The notes under the pieces are model-generated. The model ran no database searches. It saw nothing but the letters and a program-made list of their open reading frames with translations, and was not told where the DNA came from. Shown here one piece after another: positions 18,192 through 27,904 of a DNA stretch of 64,000 nucleotides. How positions within the stretch are numbered: position 1 is the stretch's first letter; every line of letters starts with the position of its first letter. The stretch covers positions 1,084,805 to 1,148,804 of the forward strand of contig NZ_LR733827.1 of the NCBI RefSeq assembly GCF_902506535.1, given 5' to 3'. Both the position numbers and the translations under genes were made by a program. The stretch is from Pseudomonas sp. 8Z (GTDB lineage Bacteria > Pseudomonadota > Gammaproteobacteria > Pseudomonadales > Pseudomonadaceae).

Positions 18192-20486
18192 TTATTGGCG
18201 CGGCAATAGTTCGAATCGGGCCTCCTGCACGTTCTCCGAATCCAGCCCAAGCTGAACACGAAAAGCGCCTGGCTCACTGACATGGCGCAGGCTCGCGTCA
18301 TAGAAGCGCAGCATCGGCTCGTCGATCTCGAAACTCAGCTCGCGAACCTCACCTGCCTCAAGCTTGACCCTGCGAAAATCCTTGAGTTCCTTCACCGGGC
18401 GGATCACCGAAGCGGCTTCGTCACGCAGATAAAGCTGCACGACCGTAGCACCGGCGCGGGTTCCAGCATTTCTGACAGTGACGTTGACACGAATCTTTTC
18501 ATCCGCCGCCATGCGCTCGGCCGAGAGTTTCGGCGCCGAAACCTTGAAGTCGCTGTAGCTCAAGCCATAGCCGAATGGATACAACGGGCCGTTCGGCTCC
18601 TCGAAATATTGCGAGGTGTAGTTGCCGGGTGTGCCGGGCGTATAGGGACGCCCCAAGCGCAGGTGGTTGTAGTAGGTCGGAATCTGCCCGACCGAACGCG
18701 GGAAGGTAATGGGCAGCTTGCCCGAAGGATTATGGTCACCGAATAGCACGTCGGCGATGGCATTGCCGCCTTCTGTGCCGCTGTACCAGGTTTCTAGCAT
18801 GGCGTCGGCGTTTTCCTTTTCCCAGCTCAGCGCCAACGGGCGACCATTCATCAACACCAGCACCAATGGCTTGCCGGTGGCCTTGAGCGCACGCAGCAGA
18901 GCCTGTTGGCTGTCGGGCAAATCCAGACGGGTGCGACTGGAGGATTCGTGCGACATACCGCGCGCTTCGCCCACGGCAGCGACGATGACATCGGCCTGCG
19001 CCGCGACACGCACGGCTTCCTCCAGCATCGCCTGCGGGGTGCGCTTGTCGAGCACCACTTCCGGGCGATCCCAGTTGAGCTGGTTGAGGTAGTTGATCAC
19101 GTGGGGATCGTCGGTGACGTTGGCACCACGCGCGTACATCAGCATGCCTTGCCCCTTGAGCGCCTTGGCCATGCCGGTTCGCAGGGTCACCGCCTGTTCA
19201 GGAATACCCGCTGCCGACCAGCTACCGAGCATATCAACCGGCGAATCAGCCAGCGGACCGATCAGTGCAACGGTGGCTTTTTTGCTCAGCGGCAGCGTGT
19301 CAGCGTGGTTTTCCAGCAGCACCATGGAGTCACGCGCCATGGCACGCGCCTCGTCGCGATGCAGACGCTGCTCGGCATTCACGTCGGCCGGATCGTCTTC
19401 TGCGCGGCCAATGCGCAGGAACGGATCGTGAAACAAGCCCATGTCGTACTTGGTGCCAAGCAGATGCCTCACGGCGTCATCGAGTACGGTTTCCGATACC
19501 GCTCCACTTTTGACCAGCTTCGGCAACTCCTGGTCATAGAGGGTATCGGCCATGCTCATGCCTACCCCGGCATTGATTGCCAAGCGCGCCGCCTCGGCGC
19601 CATCGGCAGCCACGCCATGACGCATCAATTCGGTAATGGCGCCGTGATCACTGAAGACTCCGCCCTTGAACCCCCAATCACGACGCAGCAGGTCTTGCAG
19701 CAGCCAGGTATTGGCCGAAGCCGGCACACCATTGACCGCATTCAGGGCCACCATCACCCCGCCCGCACCAGCATCGATGGCCGCTCGGTAGGGCGGCAGA
19801 TAGTCCTGGTACATACGCATAGGGCTCATGTCGACCACGTTGTAGTCGCGCCCGCCCTCCACCGCGCCGTACAGGGCGAAGTGCTTAACCACCGACATGA
19901 TGCGCTGCGGTGAGTTGGCACCCTCGCCCTGATAGCCTCTAACCATCGATTCAGCCACACGCGAGACCAGGAACGGATCTTCGCCAAAGCCCTCGGATGT
20001 ACGTCCCCAGCGCGGGTCGCGGGCGATATCCACGGTCGGGGCAAAGGTCATATCCAGGCTGTCGGAACTGGCCTCCAGCGCGGCAATGCGTGCGCTGTTC
20101 TCAATCAAGGGCAGATCCCAGCTCGAAGCCAGCCCCAAGCCGATGGGAAATGTCGTGCGATGGCCATGAATCACGTCATAGGCGAAGAACATCGGAATCT
20201 TCAGGCGGCTGCGCATGGCGGCTTCCTGCATCGGTCGGTTCTCCGGCCGACTGATGGAATTGAACGTACCGCCGATACGTCCGGCAGCAATCTCCTGGCG
20301 TATACGCTGGCGCGGCATCTCGGCACCAATACTGATCAACCGTAGCTGACCGACCTTCTCTTCCAACGTCATGCGCTGGATCAGGTCATTGATAAAGGCC
20401 TCCTTGTCATCCAGCGACGGGCTGGCGAAAACAAGACCTGAAGTGCACAGAAGGGTGGCGAGCGCGAGCGGATGCAGGCATTTCAT
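18192..20486 (-). CDS. bglX: Periplasmic beta-glucosidase, GH3 family (BglX-like)
   Basis: A 764-residue secreted glycoside hydrolase, almost the length of E. coli BglX. The signal peptide ends near LVFA (residue ~22). GH3 features follow: MTLEEKVGQL, the substrate-binding KHFALYGA, the nucleophile Asp in GVFSDHGAI, and a C-terminal fibronectin-III-like domain. It removes glucose from beta-linked oligosaccharides in the periplasm. The ATG at 20486 is chosen because a longer frame would bury the signal peptide. Placement just upstream of opgG and on the same strand suggests a role in processing or recycling periplasmic beta-glucans, which is inference. Confidence 0.93.
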   Translation of the reverse strand: MKCLHPLALATLLCTSGLVFASPSLDDKEAFINDLIQRMTLEEKVGQLRLISIGAEMPRQRIRQEIAAGRIGGTFNSISRPENRPMQEAAMRSRLKIPMFFAYDVIHGHRTTFPIGLGLASSWDLPLIENSARIAALEASSDSLDMTFAPTVDIARDPRWGRTSEGFGEDPFLVSRVAESMVRGYQGEGANSPQRIMSVVKHFALYGAVEGGRDYNVVDMSPMRMYQDYLPPYRAAIDAGAGGVMVALNAVNGVPASANTWLLQDLLRRDWGFKGGVFSDHGAITELMRHGVAADGAEAARLAINAGVGMSMADTLYDQELPKLVKSGAVSETVLDDAVRHLLGTKYDMGLFHDPFLRIGRAEDDPADVNAEQRLHRDEARAMARDSMVLLENHADTLPLSKKATVALIGPLADSPVDMLGSWSAAGIPEQAVTLRTGMAKALKGQGMLMYARGANVTDDPHVINYLNQLNWDRPEVVLDKRTPQAMLEEAVRVAAQADVIVAAVGEARGMSHESSSRTRLDLPDSQQALLRALKATGKPLVLVLMNGRPLALSWEKENADAMLETWYSGTEGGNAIADVLFGDHNPSGKLPITFPRSVGQIPTYYNHLRLGRPYTPGTPGNYTSQYFEEPNGPLYPFGYGLSYSDFKVSAPKLSAERMAADEKIRVNVTVRNAGTRAGATVVQLYLRDEAASVIRPVKELKDFRRVKLEAGEVRELSFEIDEPMLRFYDASLRHVSEPGAFRVQLGLDSENVQEARFELLPRQ

Positions 20487-20664
20487 CAAGGAAGGTATCC
20501 AGCCAGTTACATTGTTCGAATGGCCGCCAAGATACCCCGACTGCACGCATCCTGCGCCTGGCAGAGAGAAAAATATTCACTTGCGTGAACTTGCGCTTTT
20601 TATCGCCAAGGGGATGGCAGGCCAATGCGCGGAGCGTAGCATCACGACTCAACCGGAGAATGTG

Positions 20665-21537
20665 ATGGCGCAACTGGAACATCTGCAGGTCTTTCACAGC
20701 ATGAGCCAATCGCCCAATGCTCACCTACATGCACGGGCCGATCTGGGCAGTGGCCTGGCGCTGGCACGCTGGAGCAACGCCCACGACGCACGCGATTACG
20801 TTGCGCCCAGCCACCACACGCTGTCGTGCTACCTGAGCGGCGGCACCGGCACTTTCCGCCGTGAGCAGCCACAGCACAAAGGCGCGCCGAATCGCCTGTG
20901 CATCATGCCCGCCGGGCACGAGTCACTCTGGATCGTCAACGGCGCGGTGCAACTGGCCCATCTCTATATCGAACAGGAACGCTTCGCCCTCGGCGCGGTG
21001 ACCCTGCTCGACCGCGAGCCACGCACCCTGCAACTGCAGGAAGCCACCTTCCTTGAGGACGCCGAGCAAGCCCGCCGCTTCCACCTACTCTGCAACCTCG
21101 ACTGGCAGGAACCTGGCGAGCGTATACGCGCCAGCAGCCTGGCGCACGAGCTACTCGACCACGCCCTGCTAAACCAGGTGGGGCTGCGCCAAGGCCTGCG
21201 CCTCAAGGGCGGTCTGGCGCCACATCAACGCCGTCTACTGCAAGACTACATCGAGCAACACCTGGCCGAACCGCTGCCGCTAAGTGAACTGGCAGGTCTG
21301 TGCGCCCTCTCTGAATACCATTTCGCGCGCATGTTCCAAGCCAGCTTCGGCCTGCCGCCGCACCGCTACGTGCTTGCCAGACGCCTGACCCATGCCTGCC
21401 ACCTGCTGCGCCACAGCACGTTGCCACTGGGCGAAGTGGCCTTGGCCTGCGGCTTCGCCAGTGCCAGCCACTTCAGCAATCGCTTCCGCCAAGCCCTTGA
21501 GGCCACACCGGGCCAATACCGCAACGCCTTTCTGTAG
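20665..21537 (+). CDS. AraC-family transcriptional regulator
   Basis: A 290-residue regulator with an N-terminal ligand/dimer domain and a C-terminal double helix-turn-helix (LSELAGLCALSEYHFARMFQ, then GEVALACGFASASHFSNRF, ending TPGQYRN). ATG at 20665 follows GGAGAA; the longer open frame upstream has no family similarity. It is transcribed divergently from bglX with 178 bases between the starts, so control of bglX is plausible but untested. Confidence 0.9.
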   Translation: MAQLEHLQVFHSMSQSPNAHLHARADLGSGLALARWSNAHDARDYVAPSHHTLSCYLSGGTGTFRREQPQHKGAPNRLCIMPAGHESLWIVNGAVQLAHLYIEQERFALGAVTLLDREPRTLQLQEATFLEDAEQARRFHLLCNLDWQEPGERIRASSLAHELLDHALLNQVGLRQGLRLKGGLAPHQRRLLQDYIEQHLAEPLPLSELAGLCALSEYHFARMFQASFGLPPHRYVLARRLTHACHLLRHSTLPLGEVALACGFASASHFSNRFRQALEATPGQYRNAFL

Positions 21538-21696
21538 ATATGCCTTCGTCGCCAAGGGGCGACAACAGGTGATTGCGCAGCGGCAATCTCGTCGGCACGC
21601 CTGCTAATCGCCAAGCAGCTATGCGAAAATCTGCGGCTTTGCATCGATCAATGGCCGTTTCATGCGTTCCGTCAATCTGACTCAGGGCCAGCACTG

Positions 21697-24327
21697 ATGC
21701 CCCTGGACATCCATCACCTGCACCAGGACGACTGGCGCTCCGAATTTGGCCCTGGCGACCTGCGCCGCGGCATCGCCTACGCTCAAGAGCAACGCAGCAA
21801 GCTGCTCAGCCTGCGCGACAACAGCCTGCTCGCCCACTGCCGTGGCTCCGCCGGGCACAACTACCAGCAGCGCATCACCCTGCACCCTTACGGGCGCAAA
21901 TGGAGCGTGACCGGCCACTGCACCTGCCCAGTGGGCTTCAACTGCAAGCATGTAGTCGCCGCGCTCCTGACGCTGCAAAGCCGCCAACAAGCAGGCCATG
22001 ACCTGTCAGAACTGATTGTGCCGAGCAAAGACGTGACCGAGCAGCGCCTGGAAGGCATCACCCCGCAGGCCGTGCTGACCCTGGGCAGCCACGTGCGCGT
22101 GCATTTCGACGCCCGCAAGGGACGCATGCAGGAGCAGACCCAGCACCGCGCCGCACTGGCCTTCGATTACGCCGGACACCTGACCTTCGGCAAACCGGCC
22201 AAGGATCTGCTCAAGCGCCTGGATGCCGCCACCAACCTGCGCGTGATCCGTGATGCCAGCGCCGAAAACGCCCTGCGCAAGCGCCTGGACAGCCTCGGCT
22301 TACAAGTCGCTCTGCGGCAAAGCGACGCTCTACCGGCCGAGGCTGGCGAGCCCTTCGAGCTGGAACGCGAGCAGGACTGGCTCGATCTGGTGCAGCAACA
22401 ACTGCCCAAGTTGCGCGCCGAAGGCTGGCACATCCATATGCGCCCCGACTTCCAGTACAACCTGGCCGCCATCGACGACTGGTACGCCGAAGTCGAGGAA
22501 GACCCGCAGCAGAATTGGTTCGACCTGGAACTGGGCATCGAGGTGGAAGGCCAGCGCCTCAGCCTGCTGCCCATCCTGCTCCAGGCCATCCGCCGCACCC
22601 CCTGGCTACTGGCTCCCGAAGCCCTGGCCCAGCGCGGCGATGACGACCGCCTGCTGGTCAACTTGCCACAGAGCGGCAAGCGTGTCGCCCTGCCCTTCGC
22701 CCGTCTCAAGCCGCTATTGGCCACGCTGGGCGAACTGTATTTCCGCGACCCCGACGATGATCACCTGCCACTGCGCCTAGGCCGCGCCGATGCTGCGCGC
22801 CTGGGCGAGCTCAGCCAAGCCGCCCTGCTAACCTGGCAAGGCGGCGACAACCTGCGCGGTTTCGCCCAACGCCTGCAGCATCTTTCCCAGCGTGAAGTCA
22901 TCGCCCCCTGCGGCCTGCAGGCCGAGCTTCGGCCCTATCAGCTACAGGGGCTGAACTGGATGCAAACCCTAGGCGAACTGCAAGTCGGCGGTGTATTGGC
23001 CGACGACATGGGCCTGGGCAAAACGCTGCAAACCCTGGCCCACCTACTCAGCGAAAAGCAGGCCGGACGCCTGAACAAGCCAGCGCTGATCGTCATGCCC
23101 ACCAGCCTGATCCCCAACTGGCAGGACGAGGCCGCCCGCTTCACCCCACAACTGCGCGTACTGGCGCTACACGGCAACAAACGCAAAGCGCTGTTCGAGC
23201 ACATCGCCGAGCACGACCTGATCCTCACCACCTATGCCCTGCTCCCGCGTGATCTCAAGGCACTCAATCAACATCACTACCGCCTATTGATTCTCGATGA
23301 GGCGCAGAACATCAAAAACCCGCGCAGTAAAGCGGCGACCGCCGCCGGACAGGTGCAGGCCGAACTGCGCCTGTGCCTGACCGGCACCCCACTGGAAAAT
23401 CACCTGGGCGAATTGTGGTCACTGTTCCACTTCCTCATGCCGGGCTGGCTGGGTGATGCCAAGCGCTTCACCCGCGACTACCGCACGCCCATCGAGAAAC
23501 ACGGCAATGCCCAACGCCTTGAGCACCTGACCGGACGCATACGCCCATTTCTACTACGGCGTACCAAGGAACAAGTCGCCAGCGAATTGCCGCCGAAAAC
23601 CGAGATCATCCAGTGGGTCGAGATGACCCAACTGCAACGCGACCGCTACGAGACTCTGCGCCTGGCCATGGATCAGAAGGTGCGCGATGAAATCGCCCGC
23701 CAGGGCCTGGCGCGTAGCCACATCATCATCCTCGAAGCACTGCTGCGCCTGCGCCAGAGCTGCTGCGACCTGCGCCTGCTGGGCGAACCCAGCGAAGCGC
23801 TACAGGCCAGCGACTCCGGCAAACTCAGTGCCTTGCTGGAAATGCTCGAAGAGCTGGTGGCCGAAGGCCGCCGCGTACTGCTGTTCTCCCAGTTCACCTC
23901 GATGCTGGCGCTGATCGAAGCCGAGCTACTGGCGCGCGGTATTGCCCACGGCAAGCTGACCGGCAGCACCCAGGATCGGCGCACGCCGGTACAGCGCTTT
24001 CAGGCGGGAGAGTTTCCGGTGTTTCTGATCAGCCTCAAGGCCGGCGGCAGCGGCCTCAACCTGACCGCCGCCGACACCGTGATCCACTTCGATCCCTGGT
24101 GGAACCCGGCAGCCGAGGCCCAGGCCAGCGACCGCGCCTACCGCATCGGCCAGGATAAACCCGTGTTCGTCTACAAACTGATCGCCCGCGGCAGTGTCGA
24201 AGAGAAAATCCAGCAGCTCCAGCAGAGCAAGGCCAACCTGGCGCGCGGTGTACTTGAAGGTGGCAGTCAGGGCCAATGGCAACTAGACGAACAGGATCTG
24301 GCCGCCCTGTTCGCCCCGCTGCAGTGA
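21697..24327 (+). CDS. SWIM zinc finger plus SNF2-family helicase
   Basis: An 876-residue protein. The N-terminus has a SWIM finger with Cys75, Cys77, Cys83 and His85 (CTCPVGFNCKH). The second half is a SNF2/Rad54-type ATPase: DDMGLGKTLQTL (436-447, Walker A), DEAQ at 534-537, LCLTGTPLENHLGELWSLF and DRAYRIGQ (motif VI). Bacterial SNF2 proteins of this layout translocate on double-stranded DNA and are linked to repair or RNA-polymerase recycling; the specific role is unknown. Monocistronic. Confidence 0.92.
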   Translation: MPLDIHHLHQDDWRSEFGPGDLRRGIAYAQEQRSKLLSLRDNSLLAHCRGSAGHNYQQRITLHPYGRKWSVTGHCTCPVGFNCKHVVAALLTLQSRQQAGHDLSELIVPSKDVTEQRLEGITPQAVLTLGSHVRVHFDARKGRMQEQTQHRAALAFDYAGHLTFGKPAKDLLKRLDAATNLRVIRDASAENALRKRLDSLGLQVALRQSDALPAEAGEPFELEREQDWLDLVQQQLPKLRAEGWHIHMRPDFQYNLAAIDDWYAEVEEDPQQNWFDLELGIEVEGQRLSLLPILLQAIRRTPWLLAPEALAQRGDDDRLLVNLPQSGKRVALPFARLKPLLATLGELYFRDPDDDHLPLRLGRADAARLGELSQAALLTWQGGDNLRGFAQRLQHLSQREVIAPCGLQAELRPYQLQGLNWMQTLGELQVGGVLADDMGLGKTLQTLAHLLSEKQAGRLNKPALIVMPTSLIPNWQDEAARFTPQLRVLALHGNKRKALFEHIAEHDLILTTYALLPRDLKALNQHHYRLLILDEAQNIKNPRSKAATAAGQVQAELRLCLTGTPLENHLGELWSLFHFLMPGWLGDAKRFTRDYRTPIEKHGNAQRLEHLTGRIRPFLLRRTKEQVASELPPKTEIIQWVEMTQLQRDRYETLRLAMDQKVRDEIARQGLARSHIIILEALLRLRQSCCDLRLLGEPSEALQASDSGKLSALLEMLEELVAEGRRVLLFSQFTSMLALIEAELLARGIAHGKLTGSTQDRRTPVQRFQAGEFPVFLISLKAGGSGLNLTAADTVIHFDPWWNPAAEAQASDRAYRIGQDKPVFVYKLIARGSVEEKIQQLQQSKANLARGVLEGGSQGQWQLDEQDLAALFAPLQ

Positions 24328-24348
24328 GCGCCGCGACTGTCAGGCGCC

Positions 24349-24843
24349 TTACTCAGCCGCATCATCACGCTCAGCCTCGGCATCCGCTCGATTGCGCGGC
24401 ATACGTCGCGGGCTGGGCGCCTCAGCAGCCGGAAAGCGCGATGAAGCATAACGCACCACCAAAATCGCCAACGCCAGTAGCAAGATCGCGCCGGAGACCA
24501 TCACCACACCCCAACTCGGTTTGTGCGTAGCGGAGATATCAGAGATCAACAAACGAGTCAGCGCGGTGATCGCCACATAGATCATGAAGCGAATCGGCAT
24601 ATGGTTGGTCTTGAAATAAATCCCCACCATCGCCGCCAACTCCAGGTAGATGAACAGCAACAAGATGTCATCGACCGTGATGTGCCCCTTCTCCAGCATC
24701 CCCAGAAAAGCCATGACACCCGCCCAGGCAGTGATCGCGCCAATGGCGAACAACGCCAGGTAGTGAAACGCCTCCATCAACAAATTGCCCAGCGACTCAG
24801 CCAGGCCATGTAGCCCTTCGCGCAGACGTTCCGCCCAATTCAT
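24349..24843 (-). CDS. psiE: Phosphate-starvation-inducible PsiE family membrane protein
   Basis: A 164-residue inner-membrane protein with four hydrophobic segments, including LALFAIGAITAWAGVMAFL and ILLLFIYLELAAMVGIYF. HMPIRFMIYVAITALTRLLI is characteristic of PsiE. The C-terminus is charged and rich in Arg, Ala, Glu and Asp. ATG at 24843 has GGAGAA at good spacing; a GTG two codons earlier also exists. Function is unknown beyond phosphate-starvation induction of the E. coli homologue. No Pho box was recognised. Confidence 0.82.
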   Translation of the reverse strand: MNWAERLREGLHGLAESLGNLLMEAFHYLALFAIGAITAWAGVMAFLGMLEKGHITVDDILLLFIYLELAAMVGIYFKTNHMPIRFMIYVAITALTRLLISDISATHKPSWGVVMVSGAILLLALAILVVRYASSRFPAAEAPSPRRMPRNRADAEAERDDAAE

Positions 24844-25044
24844 TGCCACTTCTCCCCAAACCCGGCATCAACGCCCCAACACCCGAAATGAGTGCTCACC
24901 CAAACGATGATGCAGGAAAAAGACCAATTGCAACGTATCGGTAAGCGTCTAGGCCTAAGCGTTAACGCAGCCATGACCGTAAGCGCCCATTTTAAGAGCG
25001 CTATCGGGATAGATAGGAAATGCTCGGAGCGGATACGCACTGCC

Positions 25045-26226
25045 TCACACGGCAGCTAACGCCTGCTGACGTGTTTCAGGCCAGGCGTAGCAATGCTTGC
25101 CGGACTCCTTGGCCCGGTACATGGCGGTGTCGGCAGCCGCCACCAGGCGACGTTGATCATCGCCATGCTCGTCATACAGCGCCAGACCAATGCTCACACC
25201 GACCCGCGCCTGCGGATGCATCGGCAACAGGGCATCATCCAGCGCATCGATCAGACGCTGCGCCAGGCGCTCGACCGCCTCGGCATCGCCCGCAGCAATC
25301 ACGGCGAACTCATCACCACCCAAGCGCGCCAACAACTCGCCCTCGCGCACCACCGTCTGCCAGCGCACCACCACTGCCTTGAGCAGCGCATCGCCGACGG
25401 CATGCCCTAGCTGATCATTGACGAGCTTGAATCCATCGAGATCAAGGTAAAGCAGCGCGACCTGGCGCTCGCCACGACGTGCCAGAGCCAGCGCCTGATC
25501 AAGCGCATCATTGAATGCACGGCGATTGGGTAACTGCGTCAGGCTGTCGTGCTGCGACTCGAAGGCCAGGCGTTTGAGCAGCCCACTACGTTCACGCAGG
25601 CCACGGCGAAAATCGAAGAACAACAGCGTCAGCAGGCTCAGCATCACCACGCTACCACCGCCGCCGCCCCACAAGGCAAAAGCCGAACGCCGCTCCAAGT
25701 CACGCTTCTGTTCCTGCAAAGCGGCACTCACGCCCTCACGAATAAGGGCAATCCGTGAGCGCATCTCATCCATGTATAACTTGCCACTATGGCCGATAAG
25801 CCATTGACGGCCATCAGCCGCATTGGCCCCGTCACGCCGCATGGCAATGCTCTGCGCCATCTCGTCGCGCTTGAGTCGACTCATATGGGTGATCATCGCC
25901 AGCGTCCCGGCATAAGGCTCAAGTTCAGGGCTATCAAGCAGTTGCACCAACTGTCCATCCACTTGGCCAATCGCTCGATTGTAGGGTTCAAGATATTGCT
26001 CATCGCCGGTCAGCAGATAACCTCGCTGACCCAACTCCGCATCCTGCAAGGTCGACAGCAGCAACGAAAGGCGGTCGAGAGAGCGGTACAGCTCTTGTAC
26101 GACCTGACCGCTCGCAAGACTGGCCTGGCTCCCCCAAATAGCACCGACCAACAGCATCAAGCTGAGATAAAACAGCGCCACCAGCGCCACCAGCTTGCGC
26201 TCGATACGACCGACCGAGTTAGACAT
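25045..26226 (-). CDS. CHASE3-GGDEF diguanylate cyclase
   Basis: A 393-residue membrane protein: helix at ~12-31, a periplasmic CHASE3-like domain (TLQDAELGQRGYLLTGDEQYLEPY), a second helix at ~184-206, then GGDEF. The active site is a perfect GGDEF at 303-307. The residues where the inhibitory RxxD normally lies read REGE, so product inhibition may be weak. AAGGGG lies six bases before ATG 26226; a GTG two codons upstream is less likely. It should make cyclic-di-GMP in response to an extracellular cue of unknown nature. Confidence 0.92.
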   Translation of the reverse strand: MSNSVGRIERKLVALVALFYLSLMLLVGAIWGSQASLASGQVVQELYRSLDRLSLLLSTLQDAELGQRGYLLTGDEQYLEPYNRAIGQVDGQLVQLLDSPELEPYAGTLAMITHMSRLKRDEMAQSIAMRRDGANAADGRQWLIGHSGKLYMDEMRSRIALIREGVSAALQEQKRDLERRSAFALWGGGGGSVVMLSLLTLLFFDFRRGLRERSGLLKRLAFESQHDSLTQLPNRRAFNDALDQALALARRGERQVALLYLDLDGFKLVNDQLGHAVGDALLKAVVVRWQTVVREGELLARLGGDEFAVIAAGDAEAVERLAQRLIDALDDALLPMHPQARVGVSIGLALYDEHGDDQRRLVAAADTAMYRAKESGKHCYAWPETRQQALAAV

Positions 26227-26436
26227 CAGCACCCCTTACAACACCTGCAAATTCCATGGCGCACACACCAAAACACTCCATCCAGACACTACCGAGCGCC
26301 TGAAATGCAAGTACTGTTGGCAATCGAATTAGAGCAAAAGGACGTATACAAAAGCGCTACGATGCAATGGACATCCCAACTCGAAAAATGTGCCATCACG
26401 GCGCACACTCCCTTTAACCCAGCAAAGGAATGAAAC

Positions 26437-27402
26437 ATGCGACTTCTATCGATCGGTGCGGCTGCCCTGCTCGCCTGGTTCAGCCTGCCCGTACACGCCC
26501 AGGCACCTGCGCAACAAAAAGCCCAGGTGCCCGGCTACTACCGAATGATGCTCGGAGAATTCGAGGTCACCGCGCTCTACGATGGCTACGTCGACCTGCC
26601 TACCAACCTGCTGAAAGGCATTGGCGACAATGATCTGCAGGACTTGCTGGCACGCATGTTCGTCCAATCCACGCCAGGCGTGCAGACCGCCGTTAACGCC
26701 TACCTGATCAACACCGGGGAAAACCTCGTGCTGGTAGATACTGGCGCCGCACAATGTTTCGGCCCCACTCTCGGCGTAGTGCAAAACAATCTCAAAGCTG
26801 CCGGCTACACGCCGGATCAGGTCGACACAGTCTTGCTCACCCACCTGCACCCAGATCACGCCTGCGGCCTGCTCAATACCGATGGCAGCCCGGCCTACCC
26901 GAACGCCACCGTCGAGGTGCCCAAGGCTGAAGCCGACTTCTGGCTGAGCGAAGCGGCCATGGCCAAAGCCCCCGAAGGCATGCAAGGCATGTTCAAACTG
27001 GCCCAGACAGCCGTAGCGCCCTACACCAAGGCGGGCAAACTCAAGCAATACCAGAGCGAAGGCCAATTGCTGCCCGGTATCGATCTGGTCTCCAGCATCG
27101 GCCATACCCCAGGACACACCTCCTACCTGTTCAAGTCCGGTGAGCAGCGCCTACTGGTGTGGGGCGACATCGTGCACAACCACGCCGTGCAGTTCGCCAA
27201 GCCCGAGGTGGTGATCGAGTTCGACGTCGACAGCGACAAAGCCCGCGAATCACGCCAACGCCTGCTCGCCGAAGCCGCTGAAGACAAACTCTGGGTGGCC
27301 GGCGCACACCTGCCCTTCCCTGGCATCGGTCACGTACGCAAAGAAGCGCAGGGCTATGCCTGGGTTCCGGTGGAATTCAGCCCAGTGCGCAGCGACCGCT
27401 GA
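26437..27402 (+). CDS. Secreted metallo-beta-lactamase-fold hydrolase
   Basis: A 321-residue protein with a signal peptide ending near HAQA (about residue 23). The metal-binding motif is HLHPDHACG (136-144), with further ligands likely in GHTPGHTSY and WGDIVHNHAV. It resembles the periplasmic MBL-fold group related to quorum-quenching lactonases and alkylsulfatase-like enzymes rather than true beta-lactamases. Substrate unknown. AAGGA precedes the ATG. Single gene with its own terminator at 27414-27446. Confidence 0.88.
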   Translation: MRLLSIGAAALLAWFSLPVHAQAPAQQKAQVPGYYRMMLGEFEVTALYDGYVDLPTNLLKGIGDNDLQDLLARMFVQSTPGVQTAVNAYLINTGENLVLVDTGAAQCFGPTLGVVQNNLKAAGYTPDQVDTVLLTHLHPDHACGLLNTDGSPAYPNATVEVPKAEADFWLSEAAMAKAPEGMQGMFKLAQTAVAPYTKAGKLKQYQSEGQLLPGIDLVSSIGHTPGHTSYLFKSGEQRLLVWGDIVHNHAVQFAKPEVVIEFDVDSDKARESRQRLLAEAAEDKLWVAGAHLPFPGIGHVRKEAQGYAWVPVEFSPVRSDR

Positions 27403-27413
27403 ACGCCAATCTC

Positions 27414-27446
27414 ACTCGCTGCTGGCAAAACGGCAGCGAGTTCTTT
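27414..27446 (+). terminator. Rho-independent terminator after the MBL-fold gene
   Basis: ACTCGCTGC / GCAGCGAGT stem with a ten-base loop, then TCTTT. It separates the MBL gene from the LexA-controlled promoter beginning a few bases later. Confidence 0.75.
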
Positions 27447-27458
27447 ATGCTTCGAATA

Positions 27459-27474
27459 CTGTATAAATAAACAG
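27459..27474 (+). promoter_or_regulatory. LexA (SOS) box upstream of yebG
   Basis: CTGTATAAATAAACAG keeps the invariant CTG(N10)CAG ends and differs from the CTGTATATATATACAG consensus at two central positions. It lies 39 bases before the yebG start. Confidence 0.9.
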
Positions 27475-27513
27475 CAAACCAACTAACACGCATGAAGGCA
27501 GATGAGGTGATGA

Positions 27514-27771
27514 ATGGCCGTCGAAGTGGTGTACCGCAGCAGTCGCGATCCGGAGCGTTTGTTTATGGATAAGGCCGAAGCCGATCGCTACGACAAGATG
27601 CTCGAACTGGCTGAGCGGCTGACGGAGGCACTGCACAAGGCCGTTCCCTCGTTGAGCGAGCAACAAGGCGAGGAACTGGGTATCTACATGGCGAAGAACC
27701 GCGACGTATTTGCCAAAGCCTTCAAGAACCAGCCTGACGCCCTCGACGAACTGGCCGACAGCGCCGAGTGA
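27514..27771 (+). CDS. yebG: SOS-inducible protein YebG
   Basis: An 85-residue cytosolic protein of the YebG family, which in E. coli is a DNA-damage-inducible member of the LexA regulon with no assigned biochemistry. The N-terminus MAVEVVYRSSRDPERLFMDK and the segment EADRYDKMLELAERL match the family. GAGGTGA precedes the ATG. The LexA box at 27459-27474 and the downstream terminator make it a self-contained SOS unit. Confidence 0.92.
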   Translation: MAVEVVYRSSRDPERLFMDKAEADRYDKMLELAERLTEALHKAVPSLSEQQGEELGIYMAKNRDVFAKAFKNQPDALDELADSAE

Positions 27772-27779
27772 CGCCCCCT

Positions 27780-27807
27780 GGCCCCGCACCTGCGGGGCCT
27801 TGTTTTT
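27780..27807 (+). terminator. Rho-independent terminator after yebG
   Basis: GGCCCCGCACCTGCGGGGCC hairpin followed by TTGTTTTT. Confidence 0.9.
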
Positions 27808-27904
27808 ATGCCCTGCAACAACCCCACTGCCATAGCACGCCAATAGGAACTAGACGCACGCACGACAACAGGCTAAAAACCACAAACCAAGCGGAGGTTG
27901 TGTG

